Assembly: GCF_018474015.1 (NCBI RefSeq)
Contig: NZ_JAHCSG010000002.1
Span: 372,001-436,000 of the forward strand
DNA length: 64,000 nucleotides
Direction: 5' to 3'
Source of the DNA: Williamsia sp. CHRR-6
GTDB lineage: Bacteria; Actinomycetota; Actinomycetes; Mycobacteriales; Mycobacteriaceae
The number at the start of each line of letters is the position of its first letter. Position 1 is the first letter of the stretch. The translations under genes were made by a program, and so were the position numbers. The notes under the pieces were generated by a model. That model had not been told where the DNA came from. It saw only the letters and a program-made list of their open reading frames with translations, and did not search any database. Positions 16,641-25,511 of this stretch are shown in pieces.

Positions 16641-17836
16641 GGGGCGCGTAGCGCCATCACGGTGGCGGCTTTGTCCAGACACTCCTGCCATTCGCGCGCG
16701 GGGTCGGAATCGATGGTGATCCCGCCGCCCACCCCGAACGCCGCCGTACCGTCCGGGGTCACCTCCACGGTGCGGATCGCCACGCTGAGATCGAGGTCGC
16801 CGTCGGGGCAGACCACCCCGATCGCGCCGCAGTAGACCCCACGAGCGTGGGTTTCCCAGTTGATCAACAACTCTCGCGCCCGCAGCTTCGGGGTACCGGT
16901 CACCGATCCCGGTGGGAAGGTGGCCTCCACCAACGCCGCAGCGCTCAGCGTGGCCGGTACCTCGGCGACCACCGTGGACACCAGATGCCACACCCCGGGT
17001 GCGGGCCGGGTGTGCAGCAGTTCGGGCACCGCGACGCTGCCCGGGACGGCCACCCGACCCAGGTCGTTGCGCACCAGGTCGACGATCATCACGTTCTCGG
17101 CTACGTCCTTGACCGAGGTGAGCAACTCAGCCGGGTCGGCGTCGATGGGCAGGGTGCCCTTGATGGGTCGCGACACCACCGTGTCGCCGCGCCGCCGCAG
17201 ATAGGTCTCCGGGGAGAACGAGGCCACCGCACCCCAATCACCCTGCAGGAAAGCAGATTTGCGGGGAGACATGGTGACCAGTCCGCTGCGGTAGTAGTCG
17301 ATCGCCGCACCGTGCAGGGCGCCGAGGATGCGGGTGCACACACACGCCTGGTACACCTCGCCGTCGCGGATGGCCGCAAGGCAGGCCTCGATGGCTGCGG
17401 TGTGGGGGGCCGGTGGCGGCATGGTCCACGACACCTCCCAGTGGGTCACCGGCGTTATCTGACGCCGAGACAGCAACGAAGGCAACCAGTCCGGGACGTC
17501 GGCGAGTGCAGCATCGCCGTGGCGATGCAGCCACCATCGGCGCTCGCGCAACACCAGGATCGTGTCGGTGACGCCGCCGCAGATCGGCGGTAGCGCGGCC
17601 TCGTCGAGTCGATCCGGATACGAGATGTATCCCAACCACCAGCCGTCGGGGGTGTCCGGCAAAGCGGGGGCAGGCGCGACCTCGATCGACGGCGCCAGTA
17701 CCGCCCGCGCGCCCAGCCAGTGCCCGATGAGCGCGGCCGGGCCGGGCTGTCCGTGACGTGCGGCACGCTCGGCCAGCCGACCCAGCAGCTCGGGCGCGCT
17801 GGGTCCCGGACCGAGATCGATTGCCCCGCTTGCCAT
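16637..17836 (-). CDS. pabB: aminodeoxychorismate synthase component I
   Basis: A 399-residue chorismate-utilising enzyme that, with a glutamine amidotransferase, makes 4-amino-4-deoxychorismate for folate. The C-terminal catalytic domain has the PIKGT motif whose lysine forms the PabB intermediate (about residue 227), the MIVDLVRNDLGRV segment, GSVTGTPK and the final GGGITIDSDP. The N-terminal part is short, so the protein is smaller than many PabB proteins, but no catalytic segment is missing. It is downstream of metG with 13 bases between, as in M. tuberculosis (Rv1005c and Rv1007c). The amidotransferase partner is not in the window. Confidence 0.9.
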   Translation of the reverse strand: MASGAIDLGPGPSAPELLGRLAERAARHGQPGPAALIGHWLGARAVLAPSIEVAPAPALPDTPDGWWLGYISYPDRLDEAALPPICGGVTDTILVLRERRWWLHRHGDAALADVPDWLPSLLSRRQITPVTHWEVSWTMPPPAPHTAAIEACLAAIRDGEVYQACVCTRILGALHGAAIDYYRSGLVTMSPRKSAFLQGDWGAVASFSPETYLRRRGDTVVSRPIKGTLPIDADPAELLTSVKDVAENVMIVDLVRNDLGRVAVPGSVAVPELLHTRPAPGVWHLVSTVVAEVPATLSAAALVEATFPPGSVTGTPKLRARELLINWETHARGVYCGAIGVVCPDGDLDLSVAIRTVEVTPDGTAAFGVGGGITIDSDPAREWQECLDKAATVMALRAP

Positions 17837-17849
17837 CGCGGAGATCGCG

Positions 17850-19397
17850 CTAGCGCTTGTCGTCGTAGCGGGGGAACACCGGGCTGGGGGCGGGGAGCGC
17901 CGTGCCGGGCACCAGCCGATCGGCGACGGCGGCGAAGGTGCGGGCGTGGGCAGGCACCGCCAGCACGTCGAGCAGCTTGCCGCCGGATTCGGGCATCACC
18001 GGTTGCACCAGCAGCGCCACGATCCGCACCACCTCGGCGCACACATAGAGCACCGTGCCCGCCCGCGTTGGATCGACCTTGATCACCTTCCACGGCTCCT
18101 CGGCCGAGATGTAGCGGTTGGCCTGCGCCAATACGCCCCAGATCCGTTCCAGCGCAAGGTGAATGGCCTGGGAGTCGATGTCGGCGCGGACCTGCTCGAG
18201 CAGGGCGTCGGCGGCGGCCAGCATCGCGGCGTCGGCGTCGGTGTACTCGCCCGGAGCGGGCACCTGATGATCGAAGTTCTTGCCGATCATCGAGGTGCTG
18301 CGCTGAGCCAGGTTGCCCAACTCGTTGGACAGGTCGGCGTTGATGCGGGCGACGATGGCTTCGTGGCTGTAGGACCCGTCCTGGCCGTAGGACACCTCGC
18401 GCAGCAGGAAGTATCGCAGCGGATCGAGTCCGTACTCGGCGACCAGATCGTAGGGGTCGACGACATTGCCCACCGACTTGCTCATCTTCTCACCCTTGTT
18501 GAACAAGAAGCCGTGCGCGAAAACACGTTTCGGCAGCTCGATGCCTGCGCTGAGTAGGAACGCCGGCCAGTACACGCAGTGGAACCGGATGATGTCCTTG
18601 CCGATGATGTGCAGGTCGGCTGGCCAATACCGTTGCAGGGCTTGTGGATCGGTGTCGGGGAACCCGGCGCCGGTGAGGTAGTTGGTCAACGCGTCCACCC
18701 AGACGTACATCACGTGGGCCGGGTCGTCGGGCACCGGAACCCCCCAGTCGAAGGTGGTCCGCGAGATCGACAGGTCGCGCAGCCCGCCCTCGACGAAGCT
18801 GACGATTTCGTTGCGGCGGGTGTCGGGGCCGATGAACTCGGGGTGCGCAGCGTAGTGCGCCAACAACTTCTCCTGATACGCCGACAGCCGGAAGAAATAG
18901 CTCGACTCCTCGGTCCAGGTGACCGGGGTGCCGGTGACGGTGGCAATCTTGGCGCCGTCGTCGAGCGTGGTCAGTTCGTCGTCGGCGTAATACGCCTCGT
19001 CGCGCACCGAGTACCAGCCGGAAAAGGTGTCGAGGTAGACGTCACCGTTGTCGGCCATCCGGCGCCAGATGGCCTGGGAGGCGGCGATGTGGTCGGTGTC
19101 GGTGGTGCGGATGAACCGGTCGAAGCTGCTGCCCAGCGCCACCTGCAGGTCCCGGAACGCCGCCGCGTTGCGGTCGGCCAGCGCCCGGGTCTCGATTCCC
19201 TCGGCGGCTGCGGTCTGCTGCATCTTCTGCCCGTGTTCGTCGGTGCCGGTGAGGAACCGGACGTCGAATCCGTCGAGCCGCTTGAAGCGGGCGATCGCGT
19301 CGGTGGAGATGTACTCGTAGGCGTGACCGATGTGCGGTACGCCGTTGGGGTAGGCGATCGCGGTGGTCACGTAGAACGGGGTCTGTGCAGCTGCCAT
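17850..19397 (-). CDS. metG: methionyl-tRNA synthetase
   Basis: A 515-residue class I synthetase that charges tRNA-Met. The HIGH-type motif is HIGH itself in PHIGHAYEY (residues 20-28) and the KMSKS loop is in [11 protein letters not shown] (near residue 306). The zinc-knuckle insertion with paired CxxC motifs is absent, as expected for the short mycobacterial MetS form, and there is no C-terminal tRNA-binding extension. ATG 19397 fits the family start. A TAAGCT box nine bases before the ATG suggests a very short leader. pabB follows closely and is probably co-transcribed. Confidence 0.96.
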   Translation of the reverse strand: MAAAQTPFYVTTAIAYPNGVPHIGHAYEYISTDAIARFKRLDGFDVRFLTGTDEHGQKMQQTAAAEGIETRALADRNAAAFRDLQVALGSSFDRFIRTTDTDHIAASQAIWRRMADNGDVYLDTFSGWYSVRDEAYYADDELTTLDDGAKIATVTGTPVTWTEESSYFFRLSAYQEKLLAHYAAHPEFIGPDTRRNEIVSFVEGGLRDLSISRTTFDWGVPVPDDPAHVMYVWVDALTNYLTGAGFPDTDPQALQRYWPADLHIIGKDIIRFHCVYWPAFLLSAGIELPKRVFAHGFLFNKGEKMSKSVGNVVDPYDLVAEYGLDPLRYFLLREVSYGQDGSYSHEAIVARINADLSNELGNLAQRSTSMIGKNFDHQVPAPGEYTDADAAMLAAADALLEQVRADIDSQAIHLALERIWGVLAQANRYISAEEPWKVIKVDPTRAGTVLYVCAEVVRIVALLVQPVMPESGGKLLDVLAVPAHARTFAAVADRLVPGTALPAPSPVFPRYDDKR

Positions 19398-19448
19398 GGT
19401 CAGCCCAGCTTATCGGGGCGGCCCACAGGTTTTCCGGTGCGGTTGTGC

Positions 19449-20357
19449 TCAGCCGCCGGCTCGGAAGGTGGCCACCAGTTCGTCGGTGATCTGCGGCCAC
19501 AGCGGCTCGGGCAGGTCGTGACCCATGCCGTCGATGAGGACCAGTCGGCTGTGCCGAACGGCTTTGGCGATGGCCTTGCCCCCCGAGGGCGGCATCAGTC
19601 GGTCGGCCGTGCCGTGGATCACCACGGTGGGTGCGCTGATGGCCCGGGCGTGCGGCAGCAGCGACCCGGTACCCATCACCGCAGCGGCCTGCCGCACCAC
19701 CCCAGCCGGGTTGTGGGCCCGGTCGTAGTAGGTAGCGGCCAACTCCAGTGCGGCGTCGCGGTCCAGCGGATAGCCGGGGCTGCCGATCTTCTGCAGCGCG
19801 TCGGCGGAGTTCTCGATGTAGTCCTGGCGGGTGGCGTTCTTACCCGGACCCGACAGCATCGCCAGCAGCTGACGCGGATGCGGGGGCGGCAGCAGCCGCT
19901 GCAGGGTGCTGGAGAACAGGATGCCCACCGACCGAGTGCGGTGGCGGTGCTTGCCCGCGACCACCTGGGCGATCATGCCGCCCATGGAACCACCGACGAT
20001 GTGGGCGCGCTCGATGCCGAGGTGATCGAGAACCCCTACGGCGTCGTCGGCCATGTCCACCACCGTGTAGGGCACCGGCGAGGGCAGACCGAACTCGGTA
20101 CGCAGCATTCGCATGATCGCCGACCCGCCGACCCTGACGCCGGTGAGATGTGTCGACAGCCCGATGTCTCGGTTGTCGAAGCGGATGACGCGGTATCCGT
20201 GGTCGACCAGTCGGGCGCAGAACCCGTCGGGCCAGCCGGTCAACTGGGCTGAGAGCCCCATGATCAGCAGTACCGGCGGGGCATCGAGGTCGCCATGGTC
20301 TTCGTAGGCGAGGTTCAGCTCGCCGACGGGTGCGTGGCCGGTCCGGATGTCGGTCAT
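19449..20357 (-). CDS. alpha/beta hydrolase
   Basis: A 302-residue hydrolase with the usual fold: VLLIMGLSAQLTGWP near the oxyanion strand, the nucleophile elbow GGSMGGM (about residue 115), an aspartate in VIHGTADRLMP and the final histidine in GMGHDLP. This resembles the Rv-type hydrolases described as bromoperoxidase-like, but the substrate cannot be told from sequence. ATG 20357 is the first codon of the conserved part; upstream codons look random. It diverges from a membrane protein gene that starts 78 bases away. Confidence 0.85.
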   Translation of the reverse strand: MTDIRTGHAPVGELNLAYEDHGDLDAPPVLLIMGLSAQLTGWPDGFCARLVDHGYRVIRFDNRDIGLSTHLTGVRVGGSAIMRMLRTEFGLPSPVPYTVVDMADDAVGVLDHLGIERAHIVGGSMGGMIAQVVAGKHRHRTRSVGILFSSTLQRLLPPPHPRQLLAMLSGPGKNATRQDYIENSADALQKIGSPGYPLDRDAALELAATYYDRAHNPAGVVRQAAAVMGTGSLLPHARAISAPTVVIHGTADRLMPPSGGKAIAKAVRHSRLVLIDGMGHDLPEPLWPQITDELVATFRAGG

Positions 20358-20435
20358 GGGATCCCGTTCGCAGCAGTGGCAGCGTTGTTCGTGGTCGCAC
20401 CTGCGGGCGCGGCAGCGATCCTTCACACTAGTGCC

Positions 20436-21284
20436 GTGCAACCACAGCCGCCCCTGTCGCCGATGTCGAGACCACCTGCGGGATTCCCGCCACAACCGCC
20501 CCCTCCGGTCGCCATGTCTGCCGCACCGACGATCCCGCCGCTGGTGCAGGGCATTCTCGCCGCGTTGGTGATACCGCTGGCCGCCGGTGGTGTAGCGGTG
20601 CAGCACTACCTCTTCCAGCCGGACTACGACGACGGGTCGTTGCGGTCTGGATATGTCGGCTTCGGCGTGGCAGGGATGCTGGCGTATCTGCCGTTGCTCG
20701 TCGCCGTACTCATCGGTGGACGCTCGATCGGTCGACGGGTGGGTGCAGCGGTGTTGACCTCGGCGGCAGCGTTTCTCGACTGGGGCACGGTGGCCGTGTA
20801 CAACGCCACCGACGCGTTCGGCGACGACGTCACCACCGTTCGGGTGTTCTTTGCGGTGTGTTCGGGTGCGGCGACAGTGCTCGCGGTGGCGGCGTGGGGG
20901 GTGGCGCGTCGCCGTGGCCTGGCGTGGGTGTTCGGTCTACTTCCCACCCTGGTCATGGCGGTGGGTCTGCAGGTGATGTTTTGGCAGGACTTCAACTCGT
21001 ACTGGTGGTCGGACAATTTCTGGTGGGTCAGTGCCGCACTCAGCGGCATCGTAGTGCTGATCGGCTGCCTGATCTGTTGGGCGATCGACGGCGTCGGGCG
21101 AGGACTGAGGCCTCCGAATCCGCCGCCGGACCCTGGCTTCACCCCACCGCCGGGTTACGGTCCGCCCCACGGTTACGGTCCGCCGGTCGGTTACGGTCCG
21201 CCCCCGCGCTTTGCTCCGGCCCCAGGGTTGGCGCCGGTCGGATCGCCTCAGGGTTCGCCGCCACCCTCGGTGCGCGGGCGCTGA
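20436..21284 (+). CDS. proline-rich, four-span membrane protein (copy 1)
   Basis: A 282-residue protein with a short Pro-rich N-terminus, about five hydrophobic segments (residues 40-60, 78-97, 104-118, 131-150, 160-176 and 195-215 are the candidates) and a Pro/Gly/Tyr-rich tail with repeated YGPP motifs. The stretch VLAVAAWGVARRRGLAWV is shared with the next gene, so the two are tandem paralogs. I do not recognise the family. GTG 20436 is used because it restores the full Pro-rich N-terminus and is preceded by a TCACACT sequence; ATG 20463 is an alternative. Confidence 0.65.
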   Translation: MQPQPPLSPMSRPPAGFPPQPPPPVAMSAAPTIPPLVQGILAALVIPLAAGGVAVQHYLFQPDYDDGSLRSGYVGFGVAGMLAYLPLLVAVLIGGRSIGRRVGAAVLTSAAAFLDWGTVAVYNATDAFGDDVTTVRVFFAVCSGAATVLAVAAWGVARRRGLAWVFGLLPTLVMAVGLQVMFWQDFNSYWWSDNFWWVSAALSGIVVLIGCLICWAIDGVGRGLRPPNPPPDPGFTPPPGYGPPHGYGPPVGYGPPPRFAPAPGLAPVGSPQGSPPPSVRGR

Positions 21285-21369
21285 CACCGCGACGCTCGGG
21301 TGACAGCCCTCGGAAAGAAGTTCGCTCAGATGTCCGGCGGATGTCGATTTCGTCAGTCATCATCTGACG

Positions 21370-22092
21370 ATGTTCGAGAGCCAACACAGCGGACCGTCCC
21401 ACCCGTCCCCGTCCTCGTACCCGCAATCGCCCGGCCCCAACGGGTCCTATCCTCGGCCCGCCCCGTGGCCTGCCGGGCACCCGGGGCGCAGGTACGAACC
21501 CACGCCGGCGCTGTCGCCGACTCTGCAGGTGGTGCTCTCGGCGCTGGTGGTCCCGGCGGTCGTCGCGGCCGCTTGGATCGCCTCCCTGCTCAGGAATGAG
21601 AGAACAGATGTCGACACCTTGGCTGTCCTGCGAGGACTCCCGTACGCCGTCGCCATCGTGGCCGTGCTGTTGCTCGGGCGCACCCTCGCCCGGCGGATGG
21701 TGGCAGCGACGGTGCTCATCGGCGCGGGTCTGCTGGAGGTCGGCCCCGGGTGGGTGCTGGTGAAGACGCGCATGGCCTTCGACCTTGGCCCTGACACTTT
21801 CAGAGTGACGATCATGGTCACCGGAGTGGCTGCCTCCGCGCTGGCGGTCGCCGCCTGGGGGATCGCACGCCGACGTGGGTACCTGTGGGTGATCGGTGTG
21901 GTGGTCACTGTGGGTACCGCTGCCTACGCACGTCACCACCTGATCTACGAGGTTGACCACTACAGCTGGGGGACAACAGCGGTGAACTGGTTGTGGCCGG
22001 TGGTGGTGGGTTGCCTGCTGGCGTGGATGTTCGAGGCGATAGGACGTGGGACGGGGACGGTGCCCGCGTCACGTCCCGGGATGACGCGCTAG
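21370..22092 (+). CDS. proline-rich, four-span membrane protein (copy 2)
   Basis: A 240-residue protein with a Ser/Pro-rich cytoplasmic-type N-terminus of about 55 residues and five hydrophobic segments. The segment ALAVAAWGIARRRGYLWVIG aligns with the same region of the preceding gene, and the end (LAWMFEAIGRGTG) aligns with ICWAIDGVGRGL there. Unlike copy 1 it lacks the long Pro/Tyr tail. The pair arose by duplication and then diverged strongly. It converges with the GDPD gene, whose stop is five bases away. Function unknown. Confidence 0.7.
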   Translation: MFESQHSGPSHPSPSSYPQSPGPNGSYPRPAPWPAGHPGRRYEPTPALSPTLQVVLSALVVPAVVAAAWIASLLRNERTDVDTLAVLRGLPYAVAIVAVLLLGRTLARRMVAATVLIGAGLLEVGPGWVLVKTRMAFDLGPDTFRVTIMVTGVAASALAVAAWGIARRRGYLWVIGVVVTVGTAAYARHHLIYEVDHYSWGTTAVNWLWPVVVGCLLAWMFEAIGRGTGTVPASRPGMTR

Positions 22093-22096
22093 CGAT

Positions 22097-23155
22097 TCAG
22101 CTGAGCACGGGACGCGGGAGCGCAATTCCACGGCTGCCCAACACCTCTCGGAGACGATCGGGGTAGTTGGTGATCAGGCCGTCCACACCGAGGTCGACGA
22201 AGTAGGCCATCGTTGCCGGGTCGTCGACGGTCCAGGGGATCACCTTCAGGCCCGCGCGGTGGGCATCGGCGACCATCTGCGCATCGGGGTACGGCGTGAA
22301 ATCGGGGTTTCCGAAGCGGCCGTTTTGTGGGAACCCCTGCACCGGTGAGATCGCGCGTAGGCCAGGGACGGACAGCGCCGAGCGCACCAGGTCGCCACCG
22401 AAGTCGTCGGCGTCGATCCCGCCCAGCCAGGGTGATCTTCCCGGTTGGCCGACCTGGAGGAAGTCGCGATTGGTCAACGCCACCAGCGGGATTCGCCGGT
22501 CGAGGCGGTGCATCACCGTCAGCGCACCCCAGTCGAAGCTCTGGATGGTCACCTGGCGACGCAGGCCCGAGCGCGCGATCTCCGCATAGACCCGGCGGAC
22601 GAAGACCTCTCGCGGCATCGTCTGTTCGGGCGCACCGGCCTCCACCTTGGTCTCGATGTTCATCATGACGTGTCGAGCGTGCCGGGATCGGATGAGCGCG
22701 AACAACTCTCGTAGTTCGATGATGCGGGCTCCGCTGATCTGCTCCTGATCGGGGAAGTCGGTCAGTCGGCGGTACCCGCAGTCGAGCGTGGTGATCTGGG
22801 CCAGCGTCAGATCCTTGATGTACTTGCCCACGTACGGGAACTGCTGGTCATCGACGGTGGCCGGCGCAGTGTCGCGGCACTTGTCGCGCGAGATCTGGCG
22901 ATCATGGGACACGACCACTTTGAGGTCGCGGGTCACCTGGGTGTCGAGTTCCAAGGTGCTCACCCCCAGTCGTAGCGCTTTGTCGAAGGCGGCGAGCGTG
23001 GACTCGGTGGTCAGGCCGATCCCGCCTCGATGCGCCTGCAGGTCGAAGCTGCGCGGTGACGGGCCCGGCTGTGCCGATGCCGGTCCGGTGATCAGCAGAG
23101 CCTGGGAGACGATCAGGGTCAGAATGGTCAACGAGAGAAGTCGGGCTCGATGCAT
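22097..23155 (-). CDS. secreted glycerophosphodiester phosphodiesterase
   Basis: A 352-residue protein with a Sec signal peptide (residues 1-29, likely cleaved after ASA) and a GDPD TIM barrel: the QAHRGG motif (about residue 45) with the first catalytic histidine, ELDTQVTRDLKVVVSHD with the metal ligands and second histidine, and MMNIETK. It should hydrolyse glycerophosphodiesters to glycerol-3-phosphate and an alcohol outside the cytoplasmic membrane. ATG 23155 starts the signal peptide; the open frame further up lacks coding character. It converges tightly with the membrane protein gene. Confidence 0.9.
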   Translation of the reverse strand: MHRARLLSLTILTLIVSQALLITGPASAQPGPSPRSFDLQAHRGGIGLTTESTLAAFDKALRLGVSTLELDTQVTRDLKVVVSHDRQISRDKCRDTAPATVDDQQFPYVGKYIKDLTLAQITTLDCGYRRLTDFPDQEQISGARIIELRELFALIRSRHARHVMMNIETKVEAGAPEQTMPREVFVRRVYAEIARSGLRRQVTIQSFDWGALTVMHRLDRRIPLVALTNRDFLQVGQPGRSPWLGGIDADDFGGDLVRSALSVPGLRAISPVQGFPQNGRFGNPDFTPYPDAQMVADAHRAGLKVIPWTVDDPATMAYFVDLGVDGLITNYPDRLREVLGSRGIALPRPVLS

Positions 23156-23225
23156 GGGTGGCGAGGGTATCGGCCGTTGCGAAACGTCACGCAGACTGCA
23201 GGTGACCTCCGGTTGAACCGTGCGG

Positions 23226-23708
23226 TCAGCGCGCTGGCGTGTCGAGACGTTTTGCGTAGCAACGGCTCTGCGGATTGGTAGCCCATTCGCCAAACGACGG
23301 GGTGGGCTGATAGCCCAGCGCGGTGTAGAGGGCCATCGCCTCGGGCTGAGCAGTGCCGGTCTCGAGCACGACCGTAGTCATTCCGCGTGCTCGGGCTCGG
23401 GTCTCCAGCGCGCCCATGAGGGCCGCGGCCACCCCTCGGCGGCGTCCGTAGGGCGCCACATACAGACGCTTCACCTCGCCGTGACCCTCGTCCGGGAGAT
23501 CGGGTGGTACGCGCAACGCCACGCACCCCACCGCCTGGCCGTCGATCTCGGCGACGAAGTACTCGCCGTCGGGGATCAGCGGATCGGGAAGGTAGTCGGG
23601 GTAGCGGCGGTGCAGCTCGGTCACCGAATCCTCCAGCAGAGCACGCAGATCGGGGTCGTCCTCGGGCACCAGGATGCGCAGGTGCGGCCCGGGTGGGGGC
23701 GGTCCCAT
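23226..23708 (-). CDS. GNAT family N-acetyltransferase
   Basis: A 160-residue acetyltransferase with the acetyl-CoA pyrophosphate loop in RLYVAPYGRRRGVAAALM (about residues 82-99) and the later YTALGYQPTPSFGEW segment typical of PhnO/YpeA-like GNATs. The substrate is unknown. ATG 23708 is supported by a TAGGCT box six bases upstream, giving a leaderless start. It lies 70 bases upstream of the GDPD gene on the same strand and may be transcribed into it. Confidence 0.87.
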   Translation of the reverse strand: MGPPPPGPHLRILVPEDDPDLRALLEDSVTELHRRYPDYLPDPLIPDGEYFVAEIDGQAVGCVALRVPPDLPDEGHGEVKRLYVAPYGRRRGVAAALMGALETRARARGMTTVVLETGTAQPEAMALYTALGYQPTPSFGEWATNPQSRCYAKRLDTPAR

Positions 23709-23714
23709 GACTCG

Positions 23715-23720
23715 AGCCTA
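23715..23720 (-). promoter_or_regulatory. -10 box of a leaderless promoter (GNAT gene)
   Basis: Minus-strand TAGGCT stands six bases before the ATG at 23708, with no Shine-Dalgarno in between. Confidence 0.55.
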
Positions 23721-23736
23721 GTGGGCGAACACGCAA

Positions 23737-23797
23737 CGGCCGGCCGGACTCGTGGTCCGACCGGCCGCGCCGGGGTGTGGTCCTGAGGTGCAGGACC
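23737..23797 (-). terminator. two hairpins downstream of the LGFP gene
   Basis: The first hairpin (23737-23767) has 13-base arms starting CGGCCGG with one mismatch and a five-base loop. The second (23779-23797) pairs GGTCCTG with CAGGACC around five bases. They lie between the LGFP stop and the promoter of the GNAT gene, where they would end LGFP transcripts. There is no U-tract, which is usual in this group. Confidence 0.6.
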
Positions 23798-23817
23798 GGT
23801 GGGCGTCGGTCGACGGA

Positions 23818-24402
23818 TCAGGGCCAGTACAGGGTTCCGTTCTGGAACTTTTGTGAGTAGTAGAAGCCGAACCCCTGCTCGTCGCCGATCGGCAGGCCCA
23901 GCGTGGAGTTGACACCGCCGCGGGCACGCCACTTGAACAGGATGCCGCCCCAGACCGGGTGTGCCCCGGTGGCTTTCGAGTAGTAGATGGTGCCGCCCTG
24001 GAAGAAGTTGACCTTGGCGTTGCCTTCGGTGAATTCGTTGGTGACGGGGTAGCCCAGCTTCCCGTTCTCCCAATTGAACTCGCCCCATTTGGCGCGAATC
24101 GGGCCGCTGATCTGATGCGCTCGACCGAAGTCCACCCGCGGGTTCCAGTAGAAGGAGGTGTTGCGGGAGAACAGTTGGAAGCGCCCGCCCTTGCCTGCCA
24201 CCAGTTCGGTGGTCAACGGGCGGCCCCATTTCGCCTGTCCGCCCGATTGCAGGTAAGCCTGCTCGATGCGGCCCTTCACCAGTACTCCGCCGGGATAGCT
24301 GTCGGCTGATGCTGGTCCGGCGATCTGCCCGCTGACCAGAACGGATCCGACGCAGAACGCGGTCAGAATTGCCGCGATCCGCTGCTTGGTTGCTGTTCTC
24401 AT
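23818..24402 (-). CDS. secreted LGFP-repeat protein
   Basis: A 194-residue protein with a Sec signal peptide (residues 1-33, ending GPASADS). The mature part has about three LGFP-type repeats: KWGRPLTTELVAGKGGRFQL, KLGYPVTNEFTEGNAKVNFF and TLGLPIGDEQ, each followed by aromatic-rich strands. LGFP repeats are found in corynebacterial and mycobacterial envelope proteins and are thought to hold proteins to the cell wall. There is no catalytic domain, so this is a repeat-only protein. ATG 24402 is chosen because AAGGAG lies nine bases before it; ATG 24411 sits directly on the ribosome binding site. Confidence 0.85.
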   Translation of the reverse strand: MRTATKQRIAAILTAFCVGSVLVSGQIAGPASADSYPGGVLVKGRIEQAYLQSGGQAKWGRPLTTELVAGKGGRFQLFSRNTSFYWNPRVDFGRAHQISGPIRAKWGEFNWENGKLGYPVTNEFTEGNAKVNFFQGGTIYYSKATGAHPVWGGILFKWRARGGVNSTLGLPIGDEQGFGFYYSQKFQNGTLYWP

Positions 24403-24473
24403 GTCGTTCATCTCCTTGCCGAAATTCCGACGACCGGGATCGTCCGGTCGGTCATCGCACGAGCGGGAGCTGC

Positions 24474-24493
24474 GTGGTACCGGGTGGTACCAC
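24474..24493. promoter_or_regulatory. candidate operator GTGGTACC-N4-GGTACCAC
   Basis: A perfect inverted repeat with eight-base arms and a four-base spacer lies 72-91 bases upstream of the LGFP start. Its size and position suggest a dimeric repressor site. The half-site GGTAC also occurs in the palindrome before the secreted protein at 13446. The rest of the gap 24403-24608 shows nothing else that I can name. Confidence 0.45.
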
Positions 24494-24608
24494 TGCGTGC
24501 TTGCTCTGACTATCGAGACTGCGAGCGTGGCGTTACACCGGATTTCGAAAAGGAGTCGATTCATCTGTTCAGACGACAGACGCCCCCGTCGAGAACGCAG
24601 GCTGCGGC

Positions 24609-25391
24609 TCAGCGGGTGGGCACGCGCAAGGTGTGGCGTTGGGCGAACACGGTGAATCCCAGGCGTCGCAGGATCGGCGACGAGGTCTGCGTGCGCGCGT
24701 TGGTGAGGGCCAGGGTGGCCCCGCGGTCGCGTGCGTTGTGCAGTCGGGTGGACACCATCGCCGTGTACACCCCGCTTCGGCGGGCGGCTGCGATCACCGC
24801 CCCGCCCCACAGCCGGCAGGTCTGGCCGTCGATCGTGAAACCGGATGCGCCGCAGGGTGTTGCGTCCAGTAGCCCGAGGCACTTGTCGCCTGCATCGGCG
24901 ACGTCGATGAGGGCGCGGTCGATGTCGTGGTCGGTGGGTGGCGGGTAATCCCACACCGCAGCCTGGATTCGCTCGTAGGCGTCGACGTCGTCGCGTGAGC
25001 GGACCATCCGCGCGTGCGCCGCCGACGGCGGCCGCGCTGCCAGGGTTGCCAGACCCTCGGCGATGTCGGCGGCCAGCACGTCGGCGCGCTCGACGATGCG
25101 GGCGCCGCGATCGAGCAACACCTGCTCGGTGCCCGCCGGTGCGCTGCCGGGCCCGATGTCGAATTCGAGTTCGTCGGCCCCGGTGGCTGTGACGGTGTGT
25201 ATCAGGCGGTCGACGACACCGTCTGCCGTGTCGTGCGGGTCGAATCCGACCTCGATGACCGTGGCCAGCGGGCCCACCTGATACCACTCGAGGCCGTCAC
25301 GTCGATGGTGATCAGCGTGGGCGGGATACCACCGCGACACCCACCGGGCGGACTCTGAGCGGACGTGGTCGGGGTCCAGCGGATCGGTCAC
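24609..25391 (-). CDS. GNAT-like acetyltransferase
   Basis: A 260-residue protein whose C-terminal half has GNAT features: MVRSRDDVDAYERIQAAVWD (about residue 128), the strand LWGGAVIAAARRSGVYTAMV that replaces the acetyl-CoA loop (near 196), and TSSPILRRLGFTVFAQRHTL at the end. The N-terminal half looks like a second, degenerate GNAT-type domain, giving a two-domain architecture. The substrate is unknown. GTG 25391 (VTDPLDPDHV) is preferred because codons above it read a short tandem repeat. It diverges from the DUF336 gene. Confidence 0.75.
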   Translation of the reverse strand: MTDPLDPDHVRSESARWVSRWYPAHADHHRRDGLEWYQVGPLATVIEVGFDPHDTADGVVDRLIHTVTATGADELEFDIGPGSAPAGTEQVLLDRGARIVERADVLAADIAEGLATLAARPPSAAHARMVRSRDDVDAYERIQAAVWDYPPPTDHDIDRALIDVADAGDKCLGLLDATPCGASGFTIDGQTCRLWGGAVIAAARRSGVYTAMVSTRLHNARDRGATLALTNARTQTSSPILRRLGFTVFAQRHTLRVPTR

Positions 25392-25421
25392 GGTTGAATG
25401 GTGCCCGAAGGCGCCAGTCGC

Positions 25422-25464
25422 CTCCACCGAACCGACTCCACCGAACCAATTCCACCGAACCAAT
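25422..25464 (+). repeat. three tandem 14-15-base units
   Basis: The core TCCACCGAACC occurs three times in a row with slightly different ends (CCTCCACCGAACCGA, CTCCACCGAACCAAT, TCCACCGAACCAAT). It lies in the 120-base gap between the divergent GNAT and DUF336 genes, so copy number could alter promoter spacing. Confidence 0.75.
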
Positions 25465-25511
25465 TCCAATCTGCCGCACGTTCACGTGACGGCTCTGCGA
25501 AAGGCACCGGC

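Noticed and set aside
24412-25287. Long open frame upstream of the LGFP gene that would give a 489-residue protein
   Set aside because: The extension is antisense-frame shadow of the GNAT gene; the signal peptide and ribosome binding site fix the start at 24402.
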